From NCBI RefSeq assembly GCF_000147355.1, contig NC_014506.1:930001-994000 (forward strand): DNA of 64,000 nt. The letters run 5' to 3'. This document shows positions 43,827 through 51,729 of the stretch, in pieces. This DNA comes from Sulfurimonas autotrophica DSM 16294 (GTDB lineage Bacteria > Campylobacterota > Campylobacteria > Campylobacterales > Sulfurimonadaceae). Numbering within the stretch: position 1 is the first letter of the stretch; each line of letters begins with the position of its first letter. Both the position numbers and the translations under genes were made by a program. The notes beneath the pieces are model-generated. The model worked only from the letters and a program-made list of their open reading frames with translations. It was not told the origin of the DNA and did no database searches.

Positions 43827-44597
43827 ATGAAAACAGGTATTAAAATAGCTCTATCGGTTGCAATGCTTGCTTCATTATCATTTGGTGGTGAGCAATTTGC
43901 AATGAGCGACGCAGACCGTGCAATGTATGCAGAGATGTCAGAAAACAATCCTGCAGATATTATGGTTGCAGACGGTGAGGAATTACTAAGTTACATGGGT
44001 GGAGACGCGGGTCTTGCCAAGTACCTTGGTGTCAGTGAAGATGATTTACCGGCATATATAGCAGGGTTTCCTCGTTATATCAAAAAGTTTGATATGGTTG
44101 TAGGATTGGATCAGGTTGTTCAGGCTATGATGGCAGACGGCGGGCATAAACCATTGAAGCTTAAAAGTGGAAATATGTTTTCAATGCTGGCATATATTAA
44201 ATCTATTGCTAATGATGAAAAAATTAACATAGATGTAAATGCGAACCCGCAAATGAAAGCAGCATATGCTTTAGGTGAGAAAACGTTTATGACAAAACGA
44301 GGTGGTCGCGGGCTTTCATGTAACTCTTGTCACTCACCTGATGTAGTCGGTCGAGTATTAAGAACACAACCGCTTCCTGACTTGGGTACAAAAGGAGCAA
44401 AATCTGCAGCTACATGGCCGGCATACAGAATGACGAAGTCATCTTTAAGAACTATGCAGCGTCGTTTCCAGGGATGTATGAAAAATGCACTGCTGAAAGT
44501 TATACCAATCGGTTCTAAAGAGATGGTAGCACTTGAAGTGTATTTAACAGATAAATCAAAGGGTGCTGAAATTGTAATCCCTGGTTTAAAAAGATAG
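43827..44597 (+). CDS. soxA: SoxA, single-haem subunit of SoxAX
   Basis: About 256 residues. Signal peptide GIKIALSVAMLASLSFGG. It has one CxxCH haem site only, C165-N-S-C-H169, and the active-site haem-ligand cysteine, which is modified to a persulfide in characterised enzymes, most likely C217 in RRFQGCM. Many SoxA proteins have two haems; the single-haem type is the usual one in this group. I placed the start at 43827 (after CCAAAAGGATAATCAA), which avoids a 44-base overlap with soxZ. Confidence 0.94.
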   Translation: MKTGIKIALSVAMLASLSFGGEQFAMSDADRAMYAEMSENNPADIMVADGEELLSYMGGDAGLAKYLGVSEDDLPAYIAGFPRYIKKFDMVVGLDQVVQAMMADGGHKPLKLKSGNMFSMLAYIKSIANDEKINIDVNANPQMKAAYALGEKTFMTKRGGRGLSCNSCHSPDVVGRVLRTQPLPDLGTKGAKSAATWPAYRMTKSSLRTMQRRFQGCMKNALLKVIPIGSKEMVALEVYLTDKSKGAEIVIPGLKR

Positions 44598-44607
44598 AAG
44601 GCTAATA

Positions 44608-46368
44608 ATGGAAATTTCTAGAAGAGATTTTATGCATATTGCAGCTATATTTGGACTGACTGCAGCTACGAGTAGTTTTGCAAGTTCACAAAAAATAGAG
44701 CAAATAGGTTTAAAAGATATATATCAATTTAACTCTATGGGTAATTTTACACTTATGCACATATGTGATTTGCATGCGCATGTAAAACCACTATATTGGA
44801 GAGAGCCGTCTACTTTGATTTCTGCTCCAAACCTTGTGGGAACACCTGGATTTTTATGTGGTGAAGCATTTGCGAAGCATTATGGACTGGAACCTAGTTC
44901 TCTTGATGCTTATTTTGATACATATATAGACTTTAGCAAACTAGCTAAAAAGTTTGGGAAAATGGGTGGTATCGCTCACATTAAAACTTTGACAAATCAC
45001 ATTATAAAAGAGCGTGGAAAAGAGAATGTACTTTTCCTTGACTCTGGTGATACTTGGCAAGGTACGGGTGTAGCACTTAAAACCGGCGGTGAAGCTATTG
45101 TAAAAGCACAAAATTACCTTGGTATTGACACTATGGTTGGTCACTGGGAATTTACTTATGGTAAAGAGAGAGTAAAAGAGCTTATAGATATGCTGGATGC
45201 GAAATTTATCTCTCAAAATATTGTAGGCGATGATCCTTTTGCTGATGAATATGAAGAGTTAATATTTGAACCGTATACGATTGAAGAGCGTGGTGGTGCC
45301 AAGATTGGTATTATCGGTCAGTCTTTTCCGTTTACATCTACTGCAAACCCTAAAGAGTTTACTGAGGGATGGAGTTTTGGTTTAAGATTAGAAACACTTC
45401 AAGAATATGTAGATGAGTTGAAAAATGAAAAAAAAGTTGACTGTGTTGTTGTGCTTTCTCACGATGGATTCAGTGTGGATCAAGAAGTTGCGCGTAAAGT
45501 TAAAGGTATTGACTTTATTTTAAGCGGTCATACACATGACCCTTCACCGGAACCTATTGTTATTAATGATACTGTTATTGTTATTGCAGGAAGCCATGGT
45601 AAATATATCGGTCGTTTAGACATTGATGCAAAAGACGGAAAAGTGAATGGCTATGAGTATAAACTTATTCCGATTGCGTCAAACATCATTCCGGCTGACC
45701 CGGAAGGTGTTAAGCTTGTAAATAAGTTATATGCTCCGTTTGACAAAGAGTTTAATGAAGTTTTAGGTCAGACAAAAGGTATGCTTTATAAGCGTGATAC
45801 ATTCTTTTCAACATTCGATCAGCTTATAAATGATGCGATTATAGATGAAATGAAATGTGATATATCTTTTACACCTGGGTATAGATGGGGAACAACAGTT
45901 CTTGCAGGTGATAATATTTTAATGGATAATGTATATGAAATGTGTGGTATTACATACCCTGATGTTTATACATTTGAGTTAAAAGGTGAAAAAATCGCAA
46001 CACTTTTAGAAGATATTGCGGACAATGTTTTTAATGCAAATCCTTTATATCAACAAGGTGGTGATATGAGCCGTCTTGGCGGTGTAACGTATTCTATCGC
46101 TGTTGCGAATAAAGCAGGCAAAAGAATATCAAATCTTAAGATTGGAGGTAAACCTATAGACTTGAAAAAAACTTATGTAGTCTCTTCATGGGGTGGTAAT
46201 TTACAAAAAGCAGGTGCTAACTTGCAGACTGATAAAATTCGCCCGGTTTATGATGTAGTGCGTGATTACATTAAAAGAGAAAAAGTAGTTGATGTAAGTA
46301 ATAAAGGTAATGTTACTTTGGTTGACTACAGTTGTGGCTGTCCTACGAAGGGGTCTAGAGGCTGCTAA
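44608..46368 (+). CDS. soxB: SoxB, sulfate thiohydrolase
   Basis: Hydrolyses sulfate from the cysteine-bound S-thiosulfonate on SoxY in the periplasm. A 586-residue protein with a twin-arginine leader (SRRDFMHIAAIFGLTAATSS). Dinuclear manganese ligands are in MHICDLHAHVKP, LFLDSGDTWQG, VGHWEFTYG and LSGHTHDPSPEP, and the substrate-binding C-terminal 5'-nucleotidase domain follows. Unusually, the last residues contain three cysteines, C576, C578 and C586, in SCGCPTKGSRGC. A hairpin follows within a few bases. Confidence 0.96.
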   Translation: MEISRRDFMHIAAIFGLTAATSSFASSQKIEQIGLKDIYQFNSMGNFTLMHICDLHAHVKPLYWREPSTLISAPNLVGTPGFLCGEAFAKHYGLEPSSLDAYFDTYIDFSKLAKKFGKMGGIAHIKTLTNHIIKERGKENVLFLDSGDTWQGTGVALKTGGEAIVKAQNYLGIDTMVGHWEFTYGKERVKELIDMLDAKFISQNIVGDDPFADEYEELIFEPYTIEERGGAKIGIIGQSFPFTSTANPKEFTEGWSFGLRLETLQEYVDELKNEKKVDCVVVLSHDGFSVDQEVARKVKGIDFILSGHTHDPSPEPIVINDTVIVIAGSHGKYIGRLDIDAKDGKVNGYEYKLIPIASNIIPADPEGVKLVNKLYAPFDKEFNEVLGQTKGMLYKRDTFFSTFDQLINDAIIDEMKCDISFTPGYRWGTTVLAGDNILMDNVYEMCGITYPDVYTFELKGEKIATLLEDIADNVFNANPLYQQGGDMSRLGGVTYSIAVANKAGKRISNLKIGGKPIDLKKTYVVSSWGGNLQKAGANLQTDKIRPVYDVVRDYIKREKVVDVSNKGNVTLVDYSCGCPTKGSRGC

Positions 46369-46371
46369 TTG

Positions 46372-46399
46372 ACAGGAGGCAGCTGCAACTGTCTCCTGT
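46372..46399 (+). terminator. Hairpin after soxB
   Basis: Arms ACAGGAGGCAG (46372-46382) and CTGTCTCCTGT (46389-46399) pair over 11 positions, with one G-U pair, around a six-base loop. There is no T tract behind it, so it may be a partial terminator or an RNA-stabilising hairpin separating soxB from the porin gene. Confidence 0.5.
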
Positions 46400-46474
46400 A
46401 TCTGGATGTGTTAATAATAACATAAACAAACATAGTTATTATAACACTTTTTATATTAATAAAAGGGAATAGAA

Positions 46475-47689
46475 ATGAAGAAAAATATGATTAAATTAGC
46501 AGCTGGTGCTGCTGCAGTATTATTAATGGCTACTTCAGCACAAGCTGGTTACACAATGAAGAAAAAAGTAGGTGATGTTGATACAAAACTTACTTTCTTT
46601 GGTTTTGCACAGCTTGAAGCAGTCGGTGGAGACGGTATGCAAATTAAAGAAGCAGGTTCTGTAGCAAAAGCTAACAGTGATGTAGCATTTCGTGCGCAGC
46701 GCATTCGTCTTGGTTGGAAATATGTAGCCGGCAAAGTCCGCGGAAAAGTTTTTATAGATTTTAATCAAAATAGCGATGTAAATGCTGTTGGTAGTGATGC
46801 AACAGATGGTGCTTCTATGCCTAAATACATTAAAGATGCATTTATCTCTTATGTTGCTGATCCTGCTTTTGTAATCAAAGCCGGTCTTATCAAAATGCCA
46901 AATGGTATGAGTTTTACTATGCCGGGTTGGAACTTAGATATTGCAGAACGTGCTTTTGATAAATCTTTAGTTCTTGAAAGAAATATCGGTTTGATGGTTT
47001 CTGGTCGTGGCATAGGTTATGAAGGAAATAAAGTAAATGGGTTCGAAATGGGTCATGAACGTCCTTGGAAAGGATTTGGTTATGATGTAATGGTAGGAAA
47101 CCAGGCAAGTAGAAGTGCTGCTGCAAGTAGTAAAGAATTTGGTGGACTCTCTTACGCAGTTCGTGGTATGTATGATTATACTGAAAAAATACATGTAGAA
47201 GCTTCTTATGCAGTATCAGAAAATGCTGACGGCAATGATGCATTAACAACGAATAGTGAAGATTATTCAAACATCAATGTTGGTATTGACTCAAATCTTC
47301 AAAAGTTAAGCTTAAAAGCAGAATATTTTAATGCACACAATATTAAAGGTGTAAAAGATTATGATGAAGATGTTTATACTGCAACTGCAGGGTATTTTGT
47401 AATGCCAAATCTTGAACTCGTTGCAAAACATATTCAAGGAAATGCACAAAAAGGTACAAATGCAAATACTACACATTTAGGAAACACATATTTAGGTTTT
47501 AACCTTTTCTTATCTCAGCCGTATTCTGATTATTCACGTAAAGCAAAACGTGCAAGAAACCAGCATAAAGTTGTAGCGAACTACATCTTAGCAAGTGGTT
47601 CCGGTGCTACAGAAGGTGCAGAAAAATGGACTGGATTAAGCGGGTATAGAGACGATGCATTCATCATTCAGTACCAATTCAAATTCTAG
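46475..47689 (+). CDS. Outer-membrane porin, phosphate-selective-porin-like
   Basis: A 404-residue beta-barrel precursor. It has a signal peptide (IKLAAGAAAVLLMATSAQAG) and a long chain of alternating-hydrophobicity strands with aromatic girdles, ending in FIIQYQFKF, a terminal phenylalanine as required for BAM recognition. The internal segments FAQLEAVGGDG, KVFIDFNQN and VIKAGLIKMPNGMSF resemble porins of the OprO/OprP type common in the phylum. An AAAAGGGAATAGAA site precedes the ATG. It follows soxB after 106 bases and may be co-regulated, allowing entry of thiosulfate or another anion; that is inference. Confidence 0.85.
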   Translation: MKKNMIKLAAGAAAVLLMATSAQAGYTMKKKVGDVDTKLTFFGFAQLEAVGGDGMQIKEAGSVAKANSDVAFRAQRIRLGWKYVAGKVRGKVFIDFNQNSDVNAVGSDATDGASMPKYIKDAFISYVADPAFVIKAGLIKMPNGMSFTMPGWNLDIAERAFDKSLVLERNIGLMVSGRGIGYEGNKVNGFEMGHERPWKGFGYDVMVGNQASRSAAASSKEFGGLSYAVRGMYDYTEKIHVEASYAVSENADGNDALTTNSEDYSNINVGIDSNLQKLSLKAEYFNAHNIKGVKDYDEDVYTATAGYFVMPNLELVAKHIQGNAQKGTNANTTHLGNTYLGFNLFLSQPYSDYSRKAKRARNQHKVVANYILASGSGATEGAEKWTGLSGYRDDAFIIQYQFKF

Positions 47690-47712
47690 ACTAAATTACT
47701 AAGGATTATGCT

Positions 47713-48621
47713 TTGAAATTACTTTTGTTGAGTGTTGTATTATTTCATTCTCTCCTTTCTTACGATTACAAACTTCAGCCCATAAAAGCTGGTGAGTCCG
47801 CTGCTTACTGCTTTTTTGGTCTACCAGAAGTAATGGACGAGCATAACAACGGTAACATGTCTAATTCATGTTTTGTTAACCTTGGGAGCAGCTATCTTGT
47901 GATAGATAGTGGTCCCACGTATCAGTATGCTGCTCAGGCATACAAAAAAATAAAAAACCTCAAAAATCTCCCTGTTTCTTATGTCATTGACACTCATGTT
48001 CACGATGACCATTGGTTGGGTAACAGTTATTATGTTACGCTTGGAGCTAAAATCATAGGCTCAGAGGCATTCAAAGAGCTTCCTAAAGAAGAAAAAACAC
48101 GTATGCAAAGAAGAATTTCTGCCGAGGCATATCAACAGACGAAACAAGTTTTTCCGACTATTTTTGTAGACAAAGAAAAAGTTTTAGATATTAATGGAAA
48201 AAAAATAGTTATAAAAAGTGTAAATCATAAAGCGCACACGAACAGTGATCTTTACGTTTACATACCAAGTGAAAAAATCGTCTTTGTCGGTGATCTGGTT
48301 TTCAATCAAAGACTCCCTTCACTACGAGACGGAGACATAAACGGCTGGTTTGAGGCTCTTGAGAGAATCAAAAAAATAAATGTTGATTATATTGTCGGCG
48401 GTCATGGAGAAAATATAGATAAAAAAGCAGTAGATTTTACCTATAATTATCTCAAAACTTTAAGAAATGAAGTGAAAAAAAGACTCGATGATGGCGAAGA
48501 TATCGCAGATGTAGTCAATGAAGTGAAGATGAAAGAATATAAAAATGTGCCTTTTTACGACTCTATTCATAGACAAAATGTAGAAACAGCTTATAGAATG
48601 TTGGAGTGGGAAAGTGAATAA
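47713..48621 (+). CDS. Secreted metallo-beta-lactamase-fold hydrolase, SoxH-like
   Basis: A 302-residue MBL-fold protein. Signal peptide KLLLLSVVLFHSLLS. Metal ligands are H-V-H-D-D-H in IDTHVHDDHWLGN, a later H in KAHTNSDLY, D in FVGDLVFNQ and H in VGGHGE, the standard dinuclear site. It matches the MBL proteins often linked to Sox loci (SoxH) or to quinoprotein relay modules. The start is TTG at 47713, with AAGGA seven bases upstream. It overlaps the thioredoxin-like gene by eight bases. Confidence 0.87.
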   Translation: MKLLLLSVVLFHSLLSYDYKLQPIKAGESAAYCFFGLPEVMDEHNNGNMSNSCFVNLGSSYLVIDSGPTYQYAAQAYKKIKNLKNLPVSYVIDTHVHDDHWLGNSYYVTLGAKIIGSEAFKELPKEEKTRMQRRISAEAYQQTKQVFPTIFVDKEKVLDINGKKIVIKSVNHKAHTNSDLYVYIPSEKIVFVGDLVFNQRLPSLRDGDINGWFEALERIKKINVDYIVGGHGENIDKKAVDFTYNYLKTLRNEVKKRLDDGEDIADVVNEVKMKEYKNVPFYDSIHRQNVETAYRMLEWESE

Positions 48622-48988
48622 TTTATTCTTATTGCTTGTGCTGAGTATTACTTCTTTATGGGGTGTTGAATTTCACAGTTATGAAGAAGCATTGAAACTG
48701 CAAAAGAAAAATAATAAAATTATTATGATTGATGTTATGCGTTCAGATTGTCACTACTGCATAAAAATGAAAAAAGAGGTATTTGACAATCCTGAGATGT
48801 CTGCATGGATACAAAAGCGTTTTATTCCTGTAGAACTTAATCTTGATTTTGATGAGCTGCCTTTAAATTTACATGTCTATTTTACGCCGACTTTTTTCTT
48901 CGTAGATCAAAATCAAAAAGTTATAAAGAAAATTCCGGGTTCATGGAATATTCAAGACTTTAAAGATTTAACAAAAAACATAAAATAA
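48614..48988 (+). CDS. Periplasmic thioredoxin-fold protein, SoxW-like
   Basis: A 124-residue thioredoxin-fold protein starting at GTG 48614. Signal peptide LFLLLVLSITSLWG; C-H-Y-C redox pair in DVMRSDCHYCIKMKKEVF and a cis-proline in YFTPTFFFVD. The DUF255/thioredoxin_7 type layout (cysteines followed by EVFDNPEMSAWIQKRF) suggests a disulfide reductase, possibly fed by DsbD, which is encoded 9 kb upstream. Placement beside SoxH- and DsrE-like genes suggests keeping SoxY or a related thiol reduced. Confidence 0.85.
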   Translation: MNNLFLLLVLSITSLWGVEFHSYEEALKLQKKNNKIIMIDVMRSDCHYCIKMKKEVFDNPEMSAWIQKRFIPVELNLDFDELPLNLHVYFTPTFFFVDQNQKVIKKIPGSWNIQDFKDLTKNIK

Positions 48989-48998
48989 AGGATAATTA

Positions 48999-49433
48999 AT
49001 GATAAAATTTACACTAATTTTACTAAGCTTTTGTATTCTCTCATTTGCAGATACAGAGTATGCCGATCCTAAACCTTCGATTGACAATCCGAGACAAATC
49101 GTCTTTTCCGTCACGGAAGACAGTCCGCATGCGCTGGATCATATACTCAGTGTCGCAAACAATGTTTTAAAGTTTTACGGACCTGAAAAAGTAGAGATGA
49201 AAATCGTTGCTTATTCAAAGGGCATTAAACTTTTAGACAGACATGTGAGAGAAACTGCACTGCGAGTGGATGCTCTGATGCAGTATGATGTGGAGTTCGT
49301 AGCTTGTGGTAATACCATGAGAACACTGCATATAAAAAAAGAAGACCTTGTTGACGGCTCTGTAATAGTAACTGCAGGCGTTGTAGAATTACTAGAGAGC
49401 GTAAAAGCAGGTTGGATATATATTAAACCATAG
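48999..49433 (+). CDS. Exported DsrE-family protein
   Basis: A 144-residue protein with a signal peptide (TLILLSFCILSFA) and a DsrE/DsrF-like domain (QIVFSVTEDSPHALDHILSV, then KVEMKIVAYSKGI, then FVACGNTM with a single conserved cysteine, and a GVVELLESVKAGWIYIKP end). Cytoplasmic DsrE proteins pass sulfur as cysteine persulfide; this one carries an export signal. AAAGGATAATTA precedes the ATG. It is third in the cassette downstream of the porin. Confidence 0.85.
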   Translation: MIKFTLILLSFCILSFADTEYADPKPSIDNPRQIVFSVTEDSPHALDHILSVANNVLKFYGPEKVEMKIVAYSKGIKLLDRHVRETALRVDALMQYDVEFVACGNTMRTLHIKKEDLVDGSVIVTAGVVELLESVKAGWIYIKP

Positions 49434-49442
49434 GAAAATACA

Positions 49443-50366
49443 ATGAAAAAGATTTTACTTTTAATCGCAGCATTATTCTTTGCTGCTTCACTACAGGCAA
49501 AAGGAGATTTACATCTTTTTAGTGTTGATAATAAGGATGAAAAAATTACTCCTTATATGATAGAAGAAGCACTTAATAAAAACGGCTTACATGTAGAACT
49601 TAACAGTAATATGATAGGACCTTTTAAAAAGCAGTTTAAAGAGACAAAGTATAAAATCTTTACTTTGATGACATTCTGGAGTAAGAAATATACAAGAGAA
49701 TTAGTCAATAAATATCCAAAAGCGGGTGCTTTTACACCGATGGGTATGGGAATTTATCAAGCTAGGAATGAAGATACACTGCATTTTTCTGTTTTAACGG
49801 CAGAAGCGCAGGGAAAAATTCTTGGCATTCAAGATCCACTTCTTAAAAAGATAGAGGCTCAGGTATTGGCTGTTATTAAAAAGAATTTTCCAAAAGCGAA
49901 ACATACTTTGAGTGAAGATAGTCTGAAAACTTCACATAATCTTGTAACGACCTATGAGATGGAAGTCGATGAGGATGAAGATATTGATGATGTGCAAGAC
50001 GAGTTCATAATGAATCTTGAAGCAGGGTTTAAACCGTTTGGCTTTGTTGTTCCGGAGTATATGGACCTTAATGAAGTGCTTACTGAAGATGGGAAAGTAG
50101 AATCTCCATATGATTTTTATTTGACATACTCTATCTGTAAACTGCCGGTTATCTACACTGTTTCAAAAACAAGACCGGAAGCTTCGGCATTTGCACCATG
50201 TACAACGATAATATATAAGAAAAAAAATGAAAATAAAGTCGTTGTAGGTTTTCCTGCTGTTTACAACTGGCTGAGTTCTGCAAAAGTTGAAAATAAAGAC
50301 GCAAAAAAAGAGCTTTTAAAAGCTCAGAAAGATTTTGAGAGTATCTTAAAAGATATAACAGAGTAG
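49443..50366 (+). CDS. Exported DUF302-domain protein
   Basis: A 307-residue protein with a signal peptide (KILLLIAALFFAASLQA). Two similar halves can be seen, each with the DUF302 layout: the first around residues 30-155 (FTLMTFWSKKYTRELVN, then AGAFTPMGMGIYQ) and the second around 180-300 (YDFYLTYSICKLPVIY, then ASAFAPCTTIIYKK). The function of DUF302 proteins is unknown, and they are often found near sulfur or redox genes. A TAGGAAAATACA site precedes the ATG. The stop codon lies in a hairpin shared with the convergent helicase gene. A TTACATGTAG copy lies at 49587. Confidence 0.83.
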   Translation: MKKILLLIAALFFAASLQAKGDLHLFSVDNKDEKITPYMIEEALNKNGLHVELNSNMIGPFKKQFKETKYKIFTLMTFWSKKYTRELVNKYPKAGAFTPMGMGIYQARNEDTLHFSVLTAEAQGKILGIQDPLLKKIEAQVLAVIKKNFPKAKHTLSEDSLKTSHNLVTTYEMEVDEDEDIDDVQDEFIMNLEAGFKPFGFVVPEYMDLNEVLTEDGKVESPYDFYLTYSICKLPVIYTVSKTRPEASAFAPCTTIIYKKKNENKVVVGFPAVYNWLSSAKVENKDAKKELLKAQKDFESILKDITE

Positions 50367-50388
50367 AAGTTTATCTTCTACCTCTGTT
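50357..50388. terminator. Bidirectional hairpin over both stop codons
   Basis: AACAGAG-TAGAAG (50357-50369) pairs with CTTCTA-CTCTGTT (50375-50388) over 13 positions, with one bulged C and a five-base loop. The stem contains the TAG of the DUF302 gene and the loop side contains the TAA of the helicase gene, so it can serve both. Confidence 0.65.
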
Positions 50389-51624
50389 ACTATTTCTTCC
50401 GCGGGAATTTCCACTTCTGGGCTTATTCCTTGCACCACGATTCCCACCCATATTGATAGGTTCTGCTTTTATGCTTGGATCCGGTTTAAAACCTTTTAGC
50501 CATACTTTTGGTATGTCTTTTTTTATGAGTTTTTCTATATTTTGTAAAAATTCATCTTCATCTACACATACAAGTGAAATAGCTTCTCCACCATTACCTG
50601 CACGTCCTGTTCTACCGATTCTATGCACATAATCTTCACTTACATTTGGAAGTTCATAATTGATTACATGTGGAAGCTGGTCAATGTCTATACCTCTTGC
50701 TGCAATATCAGTCGCCACCAAAACGCGTACGTCACCTTTTTTAAAATCAGCTAACGCTTTTGTTCTTGCATTTTGACTTTTATTGCCGTGAATTGCAACA
50801 GCAGTTATGCCGTCACTTTCAAGTTGTCCGCTTAAACGGTTAGCGCCGTGTTTCGTTCTTGTAAAGACTAAAACTTGTTGCCATTTCCCTTCATTGATAA
50901 GGTGTGTTAAAAGTTCGCGTTTACGTGTTTTATCTACATGATAAACGGCTTGTTTTACAATCTCGCTAGAAGTATTTGCACGAGCCACTTCTATGAGTTT
51001 TGGGGCATTTAAAAACTGGTTTGAGAGTTTTTTTATTGCATCAGAATAAGTTGCAGAAAACAGTAGTGTCTGTCGCTGGTTTGGAATAATGTTTAAAATC
51101 TTTTTGATGTCGTTTATAAAACCCATGTCAAGCATTCTATCTGCTTCATCAAGTATGAGATATTCAACTTCACGCAGATCAATAGTTTTTTGTGAAATAT
51201 GATCAAGCAAACGCCCCGGTGTTGCTATGACTATATCCGTACCTTTTCTCAAGTTTGAAATTTGAGGGTTTATTTTGACGCCGCCAAAAATCACAGTAGA
51301 TTTAAAAGGTAAATGTTTACCATAAAGTGCAACACTTTCGCCGACTTGTGCAGCTAGTTCACGTGTTGGTGTAAGAATTAATGCTCTTATTTTATGTTTT
51401 TGTTTTGTAGGTTTTTCTCGTGAAAGAAGTTCTAAAAGTGGCAGTGTAAAACCTGCTGTTTTTCCCGTCCCGGTCTGCGCACCTGCTAAGATGTCTTTTT
51501 TTTCTAAAATTACCGGAATTGCTTTTTGTTGGATTGGAGTAGGTGTATTATATCCTTGCTCTTTGATGGCCTTTAAAATCGGAGCCGATAAACCGAGTGA
51601 GTTAAATGTAGTTTCTTTTTTAAT
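50371..51624 (-). CDS. rhlE: RhlE-type DEAD-box RNA helicase, probably starting at ATT
   Basis: About 417 residues. Q motif [12 protein letters not shown], Walker [25 protein letters not shown] as [27 protein letters not shown] and [10 protein letters not shown] are all present, then a short basic R/G/N-rich tail. The frame runs unbroken upstream of the first common start (GTG at 51294, which would remove the first four motifs) to a TAG at 51636-51634. Between these, the only plausible initiation site is ATT at 51624, with AGGA seven bases upstream. A frameshift or base error in the A-run before it would also explain this. Confidence 0.88.
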   Translation of the reverse strand: MKKETTFNSLGLSAPILKAIKEQGYNTPTPIQQKAIPVILEKKDILAGAQTGTGKTAGFTLPLLELLSREKPTKQKHKIRALILTPTRELAAQVGESVALYGKHLPFKSTVIFGGVKINPQISNLRKGTDIVIATPGRLLDHISQKTIDLREVEYLILDEADRMLDMGFINDIKKILNIIPNQRQTLLFSATYSDAIKKLSNQFLNAPKLIEVARANTSSEIVKQAVYHVDKTRKRELLTHLINEGKWQQVLVFTRTKHGANRLSGQLESDGITAVAIHGNKSQNARTKALADFKKGDVRVLVATDIAARGIDIDQLPHVINYELPNVSEDYVHRIGRTGRAGNGGEAISLVCVDEDEFLQNIEKLIKKDIPKVWLKGFKPDPSIKAEPINMGGNRGARNKPRSGNSRGRNSNRGRR

Positions 51625-51729
51625 CGTTTTTTCCTAATGAAGGCTTTTGCCTTTTGTGTATTCTTTCATAATAGCATAATTTATGGCAATTGTGGGTATA
51701 ATTTCAAAAATACTTTTATAGGACACCAA

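Noticed and set aside
50371-51294. Helicase gene starting at the GTG at 51294
   Set aside because: This would remove the Q motif, Walker A and PTRELA, all of which are present and in frame upstream.
51634-51669. Eleven-codon frame ATG to TAG before the helicase as a leader peptide
   Set aside because: It has no ribosome binding site and an unremarkable sequence; kept only as an alternative if the TAG is a sequence error.
51637-51729. Upstream extension of the pseudo-helicase protein to 51637
   Set aside because: The extension would overlap the divergent helicase leader and has no ribosome binding site, whereas the ATG at 51730 has AGGA at good spacing.
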